A DNA stretch of 38,954 nt from an uncultured bacterium (GTDB lineage: Bacteria > Patescibacteriota > Minisyncoccia > Phycocordibacterales > CAIZLB01), in contig CALMYA010000035.1 in the NCBI GenBank assembly GCA_937873535.1, positions 1 through 38,954 on the forward strand, given 5' to 3'. Positions 22,157 through 29,859 of this stretch are shown here, piece by piece. Made by a program: the position numbers and the translations under genes. The stretch's first letter is position 1. Each line of letters begins with the position of its first letter. The notes under the pieces are model-generated. The model ran no database searches, was not told where the DNA came from, and worked only from the letters and a program-made list of their open reading frames with translations.

Positions 22157-23464
22157 ATGAGCAATCTCAAAAACCGCGTTCACGCCAAAGACATCTCCCA
22201 ATATGCCGGGAAAGATATTTTAATTGCCGGTTTTGTGCACACTTTGCGCGTTCAGAGCAAGATCATCTTCCTTATTCTTCGTGATGCATCAGGAACAGTT
22301 CAAAACATCATTGAAGCTAAAGATGAAGCAACCTTTGAATTGGCAAAAGGGCTTTCAGCAGAATCTGTTGTTTCTATATTAGGAATCGTGAAGGAAGCAC
22401 CTCAGGCTCCGGGCGGTTTTGAAATTGCTGTATCTAAAATTACAGTTCTTTCGGTGGCAAACCCAGAACTGCCTATTCCTATAATTATAAAGGGTGGCGA
22501 TGAAGAGACAGAAGCCCCTACGCGTTTCGACTACCGCTGGATAGACTTGCGAAAGCCAGAAAAAGCTAAAATTTTCAAGGTATGGACGGAGCTCGAAAAA
22601 GGCTTCCGTACATATTGGGATGAAAACAAATTTGTGCAGCTTTACAGCCCGTCGTTTATGTCGACACCGTCAGAAACTGGTGCTGAAGTCTTTGAAGTAA
22701 AATATTTCGACAAAAAAGCTTATCTCGCACAGTCACCACAGTTTTATAAGCAGATGGCCATTGCCTCCGGTTATGAGCGAGTGTTCATGGCTGGGCCGGT
22801 TTTTCGCGCAGAAGAATCGTTTACGGCGCGCCACCTTACAGAATTCAGCGGCTGGGACTTTGAAATAGGCTATATAGATGACCATCATGACATTATGAAC
22901 GCAGAAGAGGGGATGCTTGTTTCGGGATTCAAAGCGGTAGCTGAAGCTTTTCCTGATATGAATGTGCAAATTCCTACTATACCGTTCCCGCGCATCACAA
23001 TGCTTAAAGCTAAAGAAATTCTCAAGAAAGAAGGTGTACCAAGCGGCGAACCGCACGATCTTTCACCAGAAGAAGAGCGTGCCATGTGTGAATATGTAAA
23101 AAAAGAGTACGACCATGACTTCGTATTTATAACCGACTATCACAAGTCAAAGAGCGCTTTCTACCACATGCGCCACCCAGAAAACCCCGACTACTCACGT
23201 CGTGCTGACCTTTTGTATAGAGGAATTGAAGTTACGACGCTTGCCCAGCGCGAACACCGAATTGATATTCTTGAGAAACAAGCTATTGAAAAAGGCATGA
23301 GCCTTGATGCTTTGAAAGACTACTTGAACTTCTTCCGTTGGGGCTGCCCTCCGCACGGTGGCGCCGGCATTGGCCCGGGCAGGCTTATTATGAAGCTTCT
23401 CGACCTGCCGAACGTGCGCGAGGCAACATATGTGCCGCGCGACGTGAAGAGGCTGAATCCTTAA
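22157..23464 (+). CDS. aspS: Aspartyl-tRNA synthetase, archaeal/short type
   Basis: Class II synthetase, 435 aa. It is the archaeal-type enzyme rather than the 590-aa bacterial form with a GAD insertion. An N-terminal OB fold (ILIAGFVHTLRVQSKIIFLILRD) binds the anticodon. Catalytic blocks are FDYRWIDLR, YLAQSPQFYKQMAIASG, FRAEESFTARHLTEF (motif 2) and the motif 3 region WGCPPHGGAGIGPGRLIMKLL. H28 and P85 occupy the two OB-fold positions linked, as I recall, to discrimination between tRNA-Asp and tRNA-Asn, which would suggest a discriminating enzyme. A possible extended -10, TGATACACT, lies 15 nt upstream. The small HEAT-like gene follows after 24 nt. Confidence 0.93.
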   Translation: MSNLKNRVHAKDISQYAGKDILIAGFVHTLRVQSKIIFLILRDASGTVQNIIEAKDEATFELAKGLSAESVVSILGIVKEAPQAPGGFEIAVSKITVLSVANPELPIPIIIKGGDEETEAPTRFDYRWIDLRKPEKAKIFKVWTELEKGFRTYWDENKFVQLYSPSFMSTPSETGAEVFEVKYFDKKAYLAQSPQFYKQMAIASGYERVFMAGPVFRAEESFTARHLTEFSGWDFEIGYIDDHHDIMNAEEGMLVSGFKAVAEAFPDMNVQIPTIPFPRITMLKAKEILKKEGVPSGEPHDLSPEEERAMCEYVKKEYDHDFVFITDYHKSKSAFYHMRHPENPDYSRRADLLYRGIEVTTLAQREHRIDILEKQAIEKGMSLDALKDYLNFFRWGCPPHGGAGIGPGRLIMKLLDLPNVREATYVPRDVKRLNP

Positions 23465-23488
23465 TCTGGCAATTAATTCCTATTCAAC

Positions 23489-23851
23489 ATGAACCTACGA
23501 GAAGACATTCCACAACTAGAGTTGCCGCCCGATGAAAACGCTCCAATAGGTGAAAAAGTTCGTTGGGCAATTGATATTGGTCTTGCTTCTCCGAACGACT
23601 TTACACGAGAACAGGCGGCAGCGATACTTGATACTTCGGATGAAATACTTAAATCTGAAGATCTGGCACAATTGGAAAGTCGGATGGAAACAGACATGGA
23701 TAAAACTGTACAATTTCGAATTGCTTATGCTTTGTATAAATGCGGATACCGCACGCAGGAAGTGGAGGAAAAACTAGAAGATGCTTTGAATGCCGGAACT
23801 GACGCAGAGCTCATCAAGCTCATAAAAGCAGTCTATCGCCCTGCTAAATAA
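23489..23851 (+). CDS. HEAT-like repeat protein, paralogue 2
   Basis: 120 aa, acidic and helical. EKVRWAIDIGLASPNDFTREQAAAILDTSD aligns with the protein at 8576-9013, as does the following helix pair (DKTVQFRIAYALYKCGYRTQEVEEKLEDAL against YHIVRIRAAMALRKRGSKDAIVEHILRKAS). It lacks the first 20 or so residues of that paralogue. It sits between aspS and scpA (14 nt before scpA), all on the same strand, so it is likely co-transcribed. Its role is unknown; scaffold or adaptor activity is inferred from the fold only. Confidence 0.8.
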   Translation: MNLREDIPQLELPPDENAPIGEKVRWAIDIGLASPNDFTREQAAAILDTSDEILKSEDLAQLESRMETDMDKTVQFRIAYALYKCGYRTQEVEEKLEDALNAGTDAELIKLIKAVYRPAK

Positions 23852-23865
23852 AATTTATATTTGAT

Positions 23866-24660
23866 ATGTCAGATTCCGCATCCTTCACAATTAAAACAGA
23901 AGTTTTTGAAGGGCCGCTCGACCTCCTTCTTACACTTATTGAAAAACGCAAGCTTTTTATAAGCGATATTTCAATTGCGAAAGTAACCGACGAATATATA
24001 GAATACGTTAACCGCCTGGCCGACTACTCGCTCGGCGACCGCACGCAATTCATATATCTTGCCTCAACGCTCCTTCTTATAAAGGCAAAGTCGCTCCTTC
24101 CTAACCTTGAACTTACTGAAGAAGAGCAGAGTGACATCGGCCTACTTGAACAGCGCCTCAAAGAGCTGGCTGTTATGCGAAAAGCCGGGGCTGAAATACA
24201 GAGACAGTTCGGCATGCATATTCTATATCCTCGGGGTGATCTTCATACCGAAATTCACGTCTTTGCGCCGAGCAAAGACGCTTCCATGCAAAGTCTTTCC
24301 GAAGCTATGAACCGTGTCATCGGCGCATTGCCTAAAAAAGTTGAGCGTCCGAAAATTATGGTGCAGAAAACTGTAAGCCTTGAAGAAACAATTGAGAAGC
24401 TTACGGAGAGAATCAAAACTGCCGTGCGTATGAGTTTTGCCGAATTCAGCGGTAAACACAGTAAAACTGGCAATGGCGGCGGAAAAACCGATCCCGGCCG
24501 AACCCTTGAAGAACATCGAGGCGCCCGCGTCGAAGTCATAGTCAGCTTTCTTGCCATGTTAGAACTGGTAAAACAAGGAGTGCTCGATGCAAAGCAGGAA
24601 GGTCTCTTTGATGAAATTCACATGGAAAGCCAAGATTTGGGAGTTCCAAGGTATAATTAA
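23866..24660 (+). CDS. scpA: Segregation and condensation protein A (kleisin)
   Basis: Kleisin subunit that bridges the SMC heads. The N-terminus is canonical: FTIKTEVFEGPLDLLLTLIEKRKLFISDI, then IAKVTDEYIEYV, then FIYLASTLLLIKAKSLLP. A variable middle leads to the winged-helix C-terminus VEVIVSFLAMLELVKQGVLDAKQEGLFDEI. At 264 aa the length is normal. An internal low-complexity stretch (SGKHSKTGNGGGKTDPG) lies before the C-terminal domain. scpB starts 6 nt after the stop. Confidence 0.96.
   Translation: MSDSASFTIKTEVFEGPLDLLLTLIEKRKLFISDISIAKVTDEYIEYVNRLADYSLGDRTQFIYLASTLLLIKAKSLLPNLELTEEEQSDIGLLEQRLKELAVMRKAGAEIQRQFGMHILYPRGDLHTEIHVFAPSKDASMQSLSEAMNRVIGALPKKVERPKIMVQKTVSLEETIEKLTERIKTAVRMSFAEFSGKHSKTGNGGGKTDPGRTLEEHRGARVEVIVSFLAMLELVKQGVLDAKQEGLFDEIHMESQDLGVPRYN
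24652..24657 (+). promoter_or_regulatory. -10 box before scpB
   Basis: AAGGTATAAT ending 9 nt before ATG 24667, inside the last codons of scpA. The same AAGGTATAAT precedes the D,D-carboxypeptidase gene. No good -35 is visible. Confidence 0.45.
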
Positions 24661-24666
24661 ACTCAC

Positions 24667-25308
24667 ATGCAACCAGAACATTCAAATTCAAATCTCGAGC
24701 ACATTGTAGAAGCCCTGCTTTTCTGGAAAGGGGAGCCGCTTTCAATAAAAGAGATTGCCAAAAGCCTTGCTGTAAAAGAAGACGACGTCGTCGCGGCAGC
24801 CGACGCGCTTGAACAATCGCTTTCAACTCGCGGCATTACGCTTTTACGTAAAAACACTATCGACAAACAAGGGAACGTGAACATGAGCGACCAAGAGTTG
24901 ATGTTAGCCACCTCAAAAGAGGCGAGTGCGCTCATTGAAAAGCTCACCAAGGAAGAACTTTCAAAAGATCTCGGCAAAGCGTCGCTTGAAACTTTGGCTA
25001 TTGTACTCTACAAGGGGCCGGTAAAGCGAAGCGAAATAGACAATATCCGCGGCGTTAATTCTACTTTTATTTTAAGAAACTTACTTATTCGCGGGCTTGT
25101 AGACAAACGCCCCGACCCGCGCGACAGCCGCGCATCGCTGTACAGTGCCTCATTCGATCTTATGTCGCACCTCGGTGTTTCAAAAATTGAAGACCTGCCA
25201 AATTTCGCCGAAGTTAAGGAAGAAATACAAAAGTTCAATGAGCATTCAGCTGAACTGCAAAAACCTGAGGCGGCCTCTGAAGAGATGGCACAGGAATCTT
25301 CCAGTTAA
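24667..25308 (+). CDS. scpB: Segregation and condensation protein B
   Basis: Dimeric winged-helix partner of ScpA in the SMC complex. HIVEALLFWKGEPLSIKEIAKSL is the canonical start. ASLETLAIVLYKGPVKRSEIDNIRGVNSTFILRNLLIRGLVDKRPDPRDSRASLYSAS is the diagnostic second winged-helix block. At 213 aa the length is normal, with a short acidic tail. It may be transcribed both from upstream and from its own -10. Confidence 0.96.
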   Translation: MQPEHSNSNLEHIVEALLFWKGEPLSIKEIAKSLAVKEDDVVAAADALEQSLSTRGITLLRKNTIDKQGNVNMSDQELMLATSKEASALIEKLTKEELSKDLGKASLETLAIVLYKGPVKRSEIDNIRGVNSTFILRNLLIRGLVDKRPDPRDSRASLYSASFDLMSHLGVSKIEDLPNFAEVKEEIQKFNEHSAELQKPEAASEEMAQESSS

Positions 25309-25344
25309 AAAAACCTAATAAATGGCATATCGCTCAAGTTAAGG

Positions 25345-25350
25345 TATAAT
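25345..25350 (+). promoter_or_regulatory. -10 box of the D,D-carboxypeptidase gene
   Basis: TATAAT ending 7 nt before ATG 25358; the upstream ATG 25349 overlaps the hexamer and is unlikely to be used. Confidence 0.55.
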
Positions 25351-25357
25351 GACGGAC

Positions 25358-26341
25358 ATGCATACAAAATTAACTCGAAAAACATCTATAAAAACCCTTA
25401 TAGCAGCGTCTTTTTTCACTTTTGCCGTACTCGCGGGCGCTCCATCTGCGGCCCAGGCAGAAACCCTGCGTTACGACGGGCCAGCAATTTCTTGGCCTAC
25501 TGTTATTGCGGCTTCAGCCATCGTGTACGACCCAGTTTCAAATTTTACATTTTATGAAAAGGATGCCGATACCGTGCGCCCACTGGCTTCACTTTCCAAA
25601 CTCATGACCGCGGCAGTAGTCGACGACCTTATTTCAAACAACCCGAATCTTGCCAAGAAACTTATTACAATAAAAAGCACGGCGAACGAGAACCCTGCCG
25701 ACGCTAAGCTCATTAAAGGCAGCCAGTGGCTTCCAACAGACCTGCTCAAATACATGCTCATCGGTTCATCTAATAAGGCTGCACAAAACTTGGCCAGCCA
25801 GCTAATTCCTGAATCGAGCTTTATTTCACTTATGAACTTCAAGGCTAAAGCGTGGGGGCTCACGAGCACATCATTTAAAAATGCCAGCGGCCTTTCAACA
25901 GAAGTTAAAACTGTAGTTAAAGGAAAGGTTGTAAAAACTGAAGTGCCGAGCGGCCTTTCAACTGCACGGCAGGCAGCGCACCTTCTATGGAATGTACTAG
26001 AAAAGCATCCGACAATTCTTGACATCACAAATGAAAAAATAGGTCTCTTTACTTCAAGCGCCGATGTTATCCGCATAGAAAATACCGATAAAATTCTTGA
26101 CGAGCTTCCTATTATTGCAGGAAAGACCGGCTACACCGATCTCGCCGGCGCAAACCTTGCCGTCGTCGTTCAGCCTAAGCTCGAGGCTCACCCGCATGTT
26201 ATCGTAGTGTTGAATTCGACCATTGCCGACCGTTTCAAAGATGTTATTGCTTTGGCCTCTTCAACTCCGTATATTCTGAACATTACGAGCACTTCTACTG
26301 TTTCCGTAACTTCAACCGCTTCTTCAACGCTGTCAATATAG
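25358..26341 (+). CDS. D-alanyl-D-alanine carboxypeptidase (S11 family)
   Basis: Penicillin-binding enzyme that trims the terminal D-Ala from peptidoglycan stem peptides. It has an N-terminal signal peptide (KTLIAASFFTFAVLAGAPSAAQA, cleavage after AQA near residue 34). The active-site SxxK is SLSK (78-81), the SxN motif is SSN (137-139) and the KTG triad is K256-G258 (AGKTGYTDLAG). The length is 327 aa. It lacks the C-terminal beta domain of typical DacA and ends in a Ser/Thr-rich tail without a clear amphipathic anchor. ATG 25358 starts the signal peptide and fits the promoter. mraY follows after 19 nt. Confidence 0.95.
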   Translation: MHTKLTRKTSIKTLIAASFFTFAVLAGAPSAAQAETLRYDGPAISWPTVIAASAIVYDPVSNFTFYEKDADTVRPLASLSKLMTAAVVDDLISNNPNLAKKLITIKSTANENPADAKLIKGSQWLPTDLLKYMLIGSSNKAAQNLASQLIPESSFISLMNFKAKAWGLTSTSFKNASGLSTEVKTVVKGKVVKTEVPSGLSTARQAAHLLWNVLEKHPTILDITNEKIGLFTSSADVIRIENTDKILDELPIIAGKTGYTDLAGANLAVVVQPKLEAHPHVIVVLNSTIADRFKDVIALASSTPYILNITSTSTVSVTSTASSTLSI

Positions 26342-26360
26342 ACGCACAAGAACATCGAAC

Positions 26361-27428
26361 ATGAATAACCTGACATTTGACGCCATTAAAATTCTCTTGC
26401 CGGCGGTGCTCGCTTTCATGGTAGGAATTGGCCTGACGCCTATGCTTAGCGACTTTATGTATAAGCACAAGCTTTGGCGCCGCTCTTCACGAAGCAAGGT
26501 GAACACCGAGGCTATGTCTCCCGATTTTCAGCGCATCCATAACCAGAACGGAGAGAACTCAACACCGCGTGTTGGCGGCGTCATTGTCTGGATATCTATT
26601 ATCATCACCATTGCGCTCGTCTTCTTGCTCTCGGTATTCTTTCCGAGCGAAACTACAGAAAAGCTGAACTTCCTGAGCCGTAACCAGACACTTCTGCCGC
26701 TGGCCGCGCTTCTATTCGCTTCACTAGTCGGCCTTTTTGATGACTTCATTCAAATTTATGGAACTAAAAATGTCGCCAAAGCGGGGGATGGCCTTCCGCG
26801 ATATTTCCGAATTCTTGTGGTTCTTTTCATAGGCGCTGTCGGCGCATGGTGGTTCTACACAAAGCTCGACTTCGGCATACATGTGCCGTTTTACGGCGAC
26901 GTGAACATGGGCCTCCTGTTCATACCGTTCTTCATGCTCGTGGTGCTCGGCGTATTTTCGGGTTCGGTCATCGACGGCATCGACGGCCTGGCAGCAGGCG
27001 TCATGTGCGCCGCATACGCCTCATTTTTAGTCATCGCACTTTCACAAAACCAAATCGACCTCGCAGCTTTCTGCGCGGTGGTCATCGGAGGCCTTCTGGC
27101 ATTTCTTTGGTTCAATATTCCACCGGCTCGCTTTTACTTAGGAGAAACTGGCATGCTCGGCCTTACCGTGGCGCTTGCTGTTGTAGCCTTTCTTACACGC
27201 GAGGCGCTACTCCTTCCTATAATTGCGTTTCCTCTTTTCATAACTTCAGTTTCCTCAAGCGTCCAAATGTTTTCAAAAAAGTTTTTAGGAAGGAAGGTGT
27301 TTTTGGTTGCGCCGCTTCATCATCATTTCGAAGCACTCGGCTGGCCTTCATATAAAGTGACGATGCGCTATTGGATTATTGCGGTTGTTATGGCTATTTT
27401 TGGGGCGATTATTGCGATTGTTGGATAA
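26361..27428 (+). CDS. mraY: Phospho-N-acetylmuramoyl-pentapeptide transferase (MraY)
   Basis: Membrane enzyme that forms lipid I on undecaprenyl phosphate. It has about ten transmembrane segments in 355 aa. Key blocks are NGENSTPRVGGVIVW, GLFDDFIQIYGTKN (catalytic DD), GSVIDGIDGLAAGV, PPARFYLGETGMLGLT and PLHHHFEALGW (the HHH loop). The cytoplasmic region before TPRVGG is slightly extended (KLWRRSSRSKVNTEAMSPDF). It is grouped with the carboxypeptidase and, after a small membrane gene, ftsW and murG. Confidence 0.96.
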   Translation: MNNLTFDAIKILLPAVLAFMVGIGLTPMLSDFMYKHKLWRRSSRSKVNTEAMSPDFQRIHNQNGENSTPRVGGVIVWISIIITIALVFLLSVFFPSETTEKLNFLSRNQTLLPLAALLFASLVGLFDDFIQIYGTKNVAKAGDGLPRYFRILVVLFIGAVGAWWFYTKLDFGIHVPFYGDVNMGLLFIPFFMLVVLGVFSGSVIDGIDGLAAGVMCAAYASFLVIALSQNQIDLAAFCAVVIGGLLAFLWFNIPPARFYLGETGMLGLTVALAVVAFLTREALLLPIIAFPLFITSVSSSVQMFSKKFLGRKVFLVAPLHHHFEALGWPSYKVTMRYWIIAVVMAIFGAIIAIVG

Positions 27429-27429
27429 A

Positions 27430-27457
27430 TTGTTTTTCACATAAAATATGTTATGGT
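27430..27457 (+). promoter_or_regulatory. Possible promoter of the 27529 gene
   Basis: TTGTTT (27430-27435), 16-nt spacer, TATGGT (27452-27457). Confidence 0.35.
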
Positions 27458-27528
27458 ATTGCCATCGGTAAAGCCTCGCTGCTTGATCGATATTAGTTCC
27501 AAACAATCAAACCTAGAAACCCTGACTA

Positions 27529-27771
27529 ATGAATAAGTTTTTAGTTTCGTGCATACTGCTGTTCTTCGTACTTGATACAGCGGTTACACTGTTGCTCTTC
27601 AGCCGGGTCAAGATGGCCTTTATGGAGGGTATTGAGTACCAGAAAAAAGTGCAGGTCCAGGAGGCCCGCATAGCAAAGGAAAGCGAAGCTAAAGCCGCCG
27701 AATCGGCGACTGACAAACTTCGCATACTGGAAGGAACAAGTCCCACGGGCGCGCCACCTGAAAAGCCCTGA
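27529..27771 (+). CDS. Small single-pass membrane protein (80 aa)
   Basis: The N-terminal helix FLVSCILLFFVLDTAVTLLLF (about 4-24) is followed by a short charged helix (EYQKKVQVQEARIAKESEAKAAES) and a Pro-rich tail. Its position between mraY and ftsW and its single-pass plus coiled-coil layout recall FtsL/FtsB-type divisome proteins. It is shorter than those and I see no sequence signature, so this is only a suggestion. It may have its own promoter and has a clear terminator, so it looks like a separate unit. No Shine-Dalgarno sequence is visible. Confidence 0.65.
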   Translation: MNKFLVSCILLFFVLDTAVTLLLFSRVKMAFMEGIEYQKKVQVQEARIAKESEAKAAESATDKLRILEGTSPTGAPPEKP

Positions 27772-27810
27772 CAAAGCAAAGAACAAAACCACCTGCTATA
27801 ACTCACTAAA

Positions 27811-27848
27811 GAGCGCCGGGCAACTTCCGCAAGAAATCCGGCGCTTTT
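27811..27848 (+). terminator. Terminator of the 27529-27771 gene
   Basis: GCGCCGG (27813-27819) pairs with CCGGCGC (27838-27844), followed by TTTTC. Confidence 0.75.
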
Positions 27849-27911
27849 CAATTTTTATCTTCATATAAGCAATTTTAGATAAAGCGACATCTTAGGAAGA
27901 ACTATTTAATG

Positions 27912-27917
27912 TATAAT
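27912..27917 (+). promoter_or_regulatory. ftsW -10 box
   Basis: TATAAT ending 7 nt before ATG 27925. The ATG at 27916 overlaps the hexamer. Confidence 0.5.
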
Positions 27918-27924
27918 GCACGTA

Positions 27925-29025
27925 ATGACTCCAAAAAAAGTAGACCGTCCGTTCCTCATACTCACATCAATTCTTGTTGTTTTGGGCTATTTAATTTTTT
28001 CTTCTGCAGCGCTAGGGCTTGTCACCAGAAATGCAGGGCTTTTTCAGGCGGTTACGTTCAACCAGGTAGTGCTCGGGCTTATATGCGGCAGCATCGCCGC
28101 GTTTATTTTTTCAAAAATTAGCTACCAGCATTGGCGAACATACGCATTTTATATTTTTCTTTTTTCAGCCCTGATGATGGTTCTTGTTTTCATCCCGCAT
28201 GTCGGCCAATTTCATGGCGGCGCACGGCGCTGGATAGGCATAGGCTCATTCAGCTTTCAGCCGGCCGAATTTTTTAAGATTGGTTTTGTGATGTATGCCG
28301 CAGCATGGTATGCGTCTGTAAAGGCCAAAGCTGCAACCTTGAAATTCGGCGCAGCGCCTTTTCTTGTTCTTATTGCCATTGCCGGTGCCCTCATCTTGGC
28401 GCAGCCTGATACCGACACTTTTCTAGTTATTGCCGTAGCCGGCCTGGCCATATATTTTGCCGCGGGCGCTCGTTGGCGAGACATTCTCATAATGGGTTTG
28501 CTTGGCGCTGTTTTAATTACAGGAATTGCCATGACTCGGCCCTACGTGATGCAGCGCATTCAAACATTCGTTGACCCTTCAAAAGACCCTACAGGCAGCG
28601 GCTATCAAATTCAGCAGTCGCTCATCGCCATCGGTTCAGGCGGCTTATTCGGCCGCGGCTTCGGGCAGAGCATTCAAAAATTTAATTATCTTCCCGAACC
28701 GATAGGGGATTCAATATTCGCTGTAGCCTCAGAAGAATTTGGTTTTCTAGGCTCGGTTTCCATTATTCTTTTATATATTTTGTTCGCATTCCAAGGCTTC
28801 CGCATCGCCCTTCGCGCCCCCGACGCCTTCGGCACATATTTGGTTCTCGGCTTGGTCATTCTTATTACAGTGCAATCATTTTTAAATATTTCAGCCATGC
28901 TCGGTATTACGCCACTTTCAGGTACGCCGTTATTATTCATTTCGCATGGAGGAACCGCGCTGTTCTTTGCGCTGTCGTCGGTTGGAATTATTTTAAATGT
29001 TTCGAGGTATCAGAAGAAGAAATAA
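27925..29025 (+). CDS. ftsW: SEDS-family cell-wall polymerase (FtsW/RodA)
   Basis: Integral membrane glycosyltransferase of the SEDS family, 366 aa with about ten transmembrane segments. Blocks include GGARRWIGIGSFSFQPAEFFKIG, ILAQPDTDTFLV (the conserved Asp region), YQIQQSLIAIGSGGLFGRGFGQS, LPEPIGDSIFAVASEEFGFLG and ITPLSGTPLLFISHGGTAL. Between mraY and murG it is best called FtsW; RodA cannot be excluded from sequence. ATG 27925 (MTPKKVDRPFL) is chosen over 27916 because of the promoter. The last three codons (AAG AAA TAA) lie in a family B palindrome that probably terminates the transcript. Confidence 0.92.
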   Translation: MTPKKVDRPFLILTSILVVLGYLIFSSAALGLVTRNAGLFQAVTFNQVVLGLICGSIAAFIFSKISYQHWRTYAFYIFLFSALMMVLVFIPHVGQFHGGARRWIGIGSFSFQPAEFFKIGFVMYAAAWYASVKAKAATLKFGAAPFLVLIAIAGALILAQPDTDTFLVIAVAGLAIYFAAGARWRDILIMGLLGAVLITGIAMTRPYVMQRIQTFVDPSKDPTGSGYQIQQSLIAIGSGGLFGRGFGQSIQKFNYLPEPIGDSIFAVASEEFGFLGSVSIILLYILFAFQGFRIALRAPDAFGTYLVLGLVILITVQSFLNISAMLGITPLSGTPLLFISHGGTALFFALSSVGIILNVSRYQKKK

Positions 29026-29095
29026 CAAATACCCCATATTCATGAGCATGCGTATCTGCGATATGCTCATGAATATGGGGTATTTGTTATTTCTT
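29017..29095. repeat. Long palindrome, family B copy 2
   Basis: Arms 29017-29049 and 29063-29095 are perfectly complementary over 33 bp around the 13-nt loop GCGTATCTGCGAT. That loop is the exact reverse complement of the loop at 10421-10433, with the same GAGCAT/ATGCTC flank. The remaining arm sequence is unrelated. The left arm begins in the last three codons of ftsW. Confidence 0.93.
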
Positions 29096-29112
29096 TCTAG
29101 TAATTTATAAAA

Positions 29113-29148
29113 GAAAACCCCTCCGCTGTCACTACGGAAGGGTTTTTC
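29113..29148. terminator. Bidirectional terminator between ftsW and the 29201 gene
   Basis: AACCCCTCCG pairs with CGGAAGGGTT around CTGTCACTA. An A-run on the left and a T-run on the right let it serve both convergent genes. Confidence 0.75.
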
Positions 29149-29200
29149 GTTTGTTGAGGGTTGTATTGGGTGACGGAGTGCAGAATAATGACTTAGTACA

Positions 29201-29653
29201 TCATGTATTCCACTCGAACCATAGGGCGCAAGCGGAACCGTTAGTGTACAGATTCAACTGATCGGCGCGGCTTAATGTTTGACGCGGGTTCTTCAAATCG
29301 TAAAAGACTCGCGTTTTCTCATTGAAACCGACCAAACACTTCTTTCTTATGCGAAGCCGTTCATTAGGCAACTCACCCTCCGCTACAAGCCTGCCTGTGG
29401 CTTCTGCTTTCGATATGTAATTCGAGCGGCAAATTACATCAGGCATTGCTGCTGCATTGGGGTTGAAGACGACGTCAATCAAGACGCCGCAAAGGAAACG
29501 ACGTGTTGTCCCAGTTCGGCCGTGGTTCGGAACGAACCATATAGCCATGTCAGGTACGCGCCGCACTGCGACACGCTCAGTAGGTAATACTATTCCATTC
29601 ATAAGACTGTTGCTGTTTAAGTTTTTGGTTAAGGAAGACAGGCCTGCAGACAC
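29201..29653 (-). CDS. Orphan protein (150 aa), unknown function
   Basis: I do not recognise it. It is soluble and basic: VRRVPDMAIWFVPNHGRTGTTRRFLCGVLIDVVFNP, then a charged region and a Trp-rich end (ALWFEWNT). GTG 29653 is chosen because AAGGAGG lies 12 nt upstream and the frame is open. ATG 29602 (MNGIVLPTERVAVRR) is an alternative without a ribosome site. TTGACG (29738-29733) is a plausible -35. It stands alone and reversed between ftsW and murG, with family B sequences on both sides (29017-29095 and 29794-29820) and a terminator after it. This suggests an inserted unit in an otherwise co-directional cell-wall cluster. Confidence 0.62.
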   Translation of the reverse strand: MSAGLSSLTKNLNSNSLMNGIVLPTERVAVRRVPDMAIWFVPNHGRTGTTRRFLCGVLIDVVFNPNAAAMPDVICRSNYISKAEATGRLVAEGELPNERLRIRKKCLVGFNEKTRVFYDLKNPRQTLSRADQLNLYTNGSACALWFEWNT

Positions 29654-29793
29654 ATTCAGAACTATCCTCCTTAACCAAAATCTGTGTAAAGTGCTTCTAT
29701 CTAATAGGTATATTTGTACATTTATTGCCTTCCGTCAATGGTATATGGTATTTGTTTAGAAGTCTTAACACAGAGCAGAGGAGGGATATTCTT

Positions 29794-29820
29794 GAGCATA
29801 TCGCACAGATACCCATGTTC
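29794..29820. repeat. Degenerate family B core (copy 3)
   Basis: GAGCATATCGCA, an inserted C, then AGATACCCATGTTC: the family B core with one insertion and two substitutions. It is in the same orientation as the core at 10415-10439. The flanks are not complementary, so the long arms are absent or lost. Confidence 0.75.
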
Positions 29821-29841
29821 CAAAAAGTCTTAGTTTTCCTG

Positions 29842-29850
29842 TGATATACT
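29842..29850 (+). promoter_or_regulatory. murG extended -10
   Basis: TGATATACT; the hexamer ends 9 nt before ATG 29860. Confidence 0.6.
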
Positions 29851-29859
29851 TGGATTCAT

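Noticed and set aside
25349..25357. Upstream ATG for the D,D-carboxypeptidase
   Set aside because: It overlaps the -10 TATAAT and would add three residues before a good signal peptide.
29279..29587. 102-aa plus-strand frame between ftsW and murG
   Set aside because: Antisense to the orphan with -35, Shine-Dalgarno and terminator; no start signals on its own strand.
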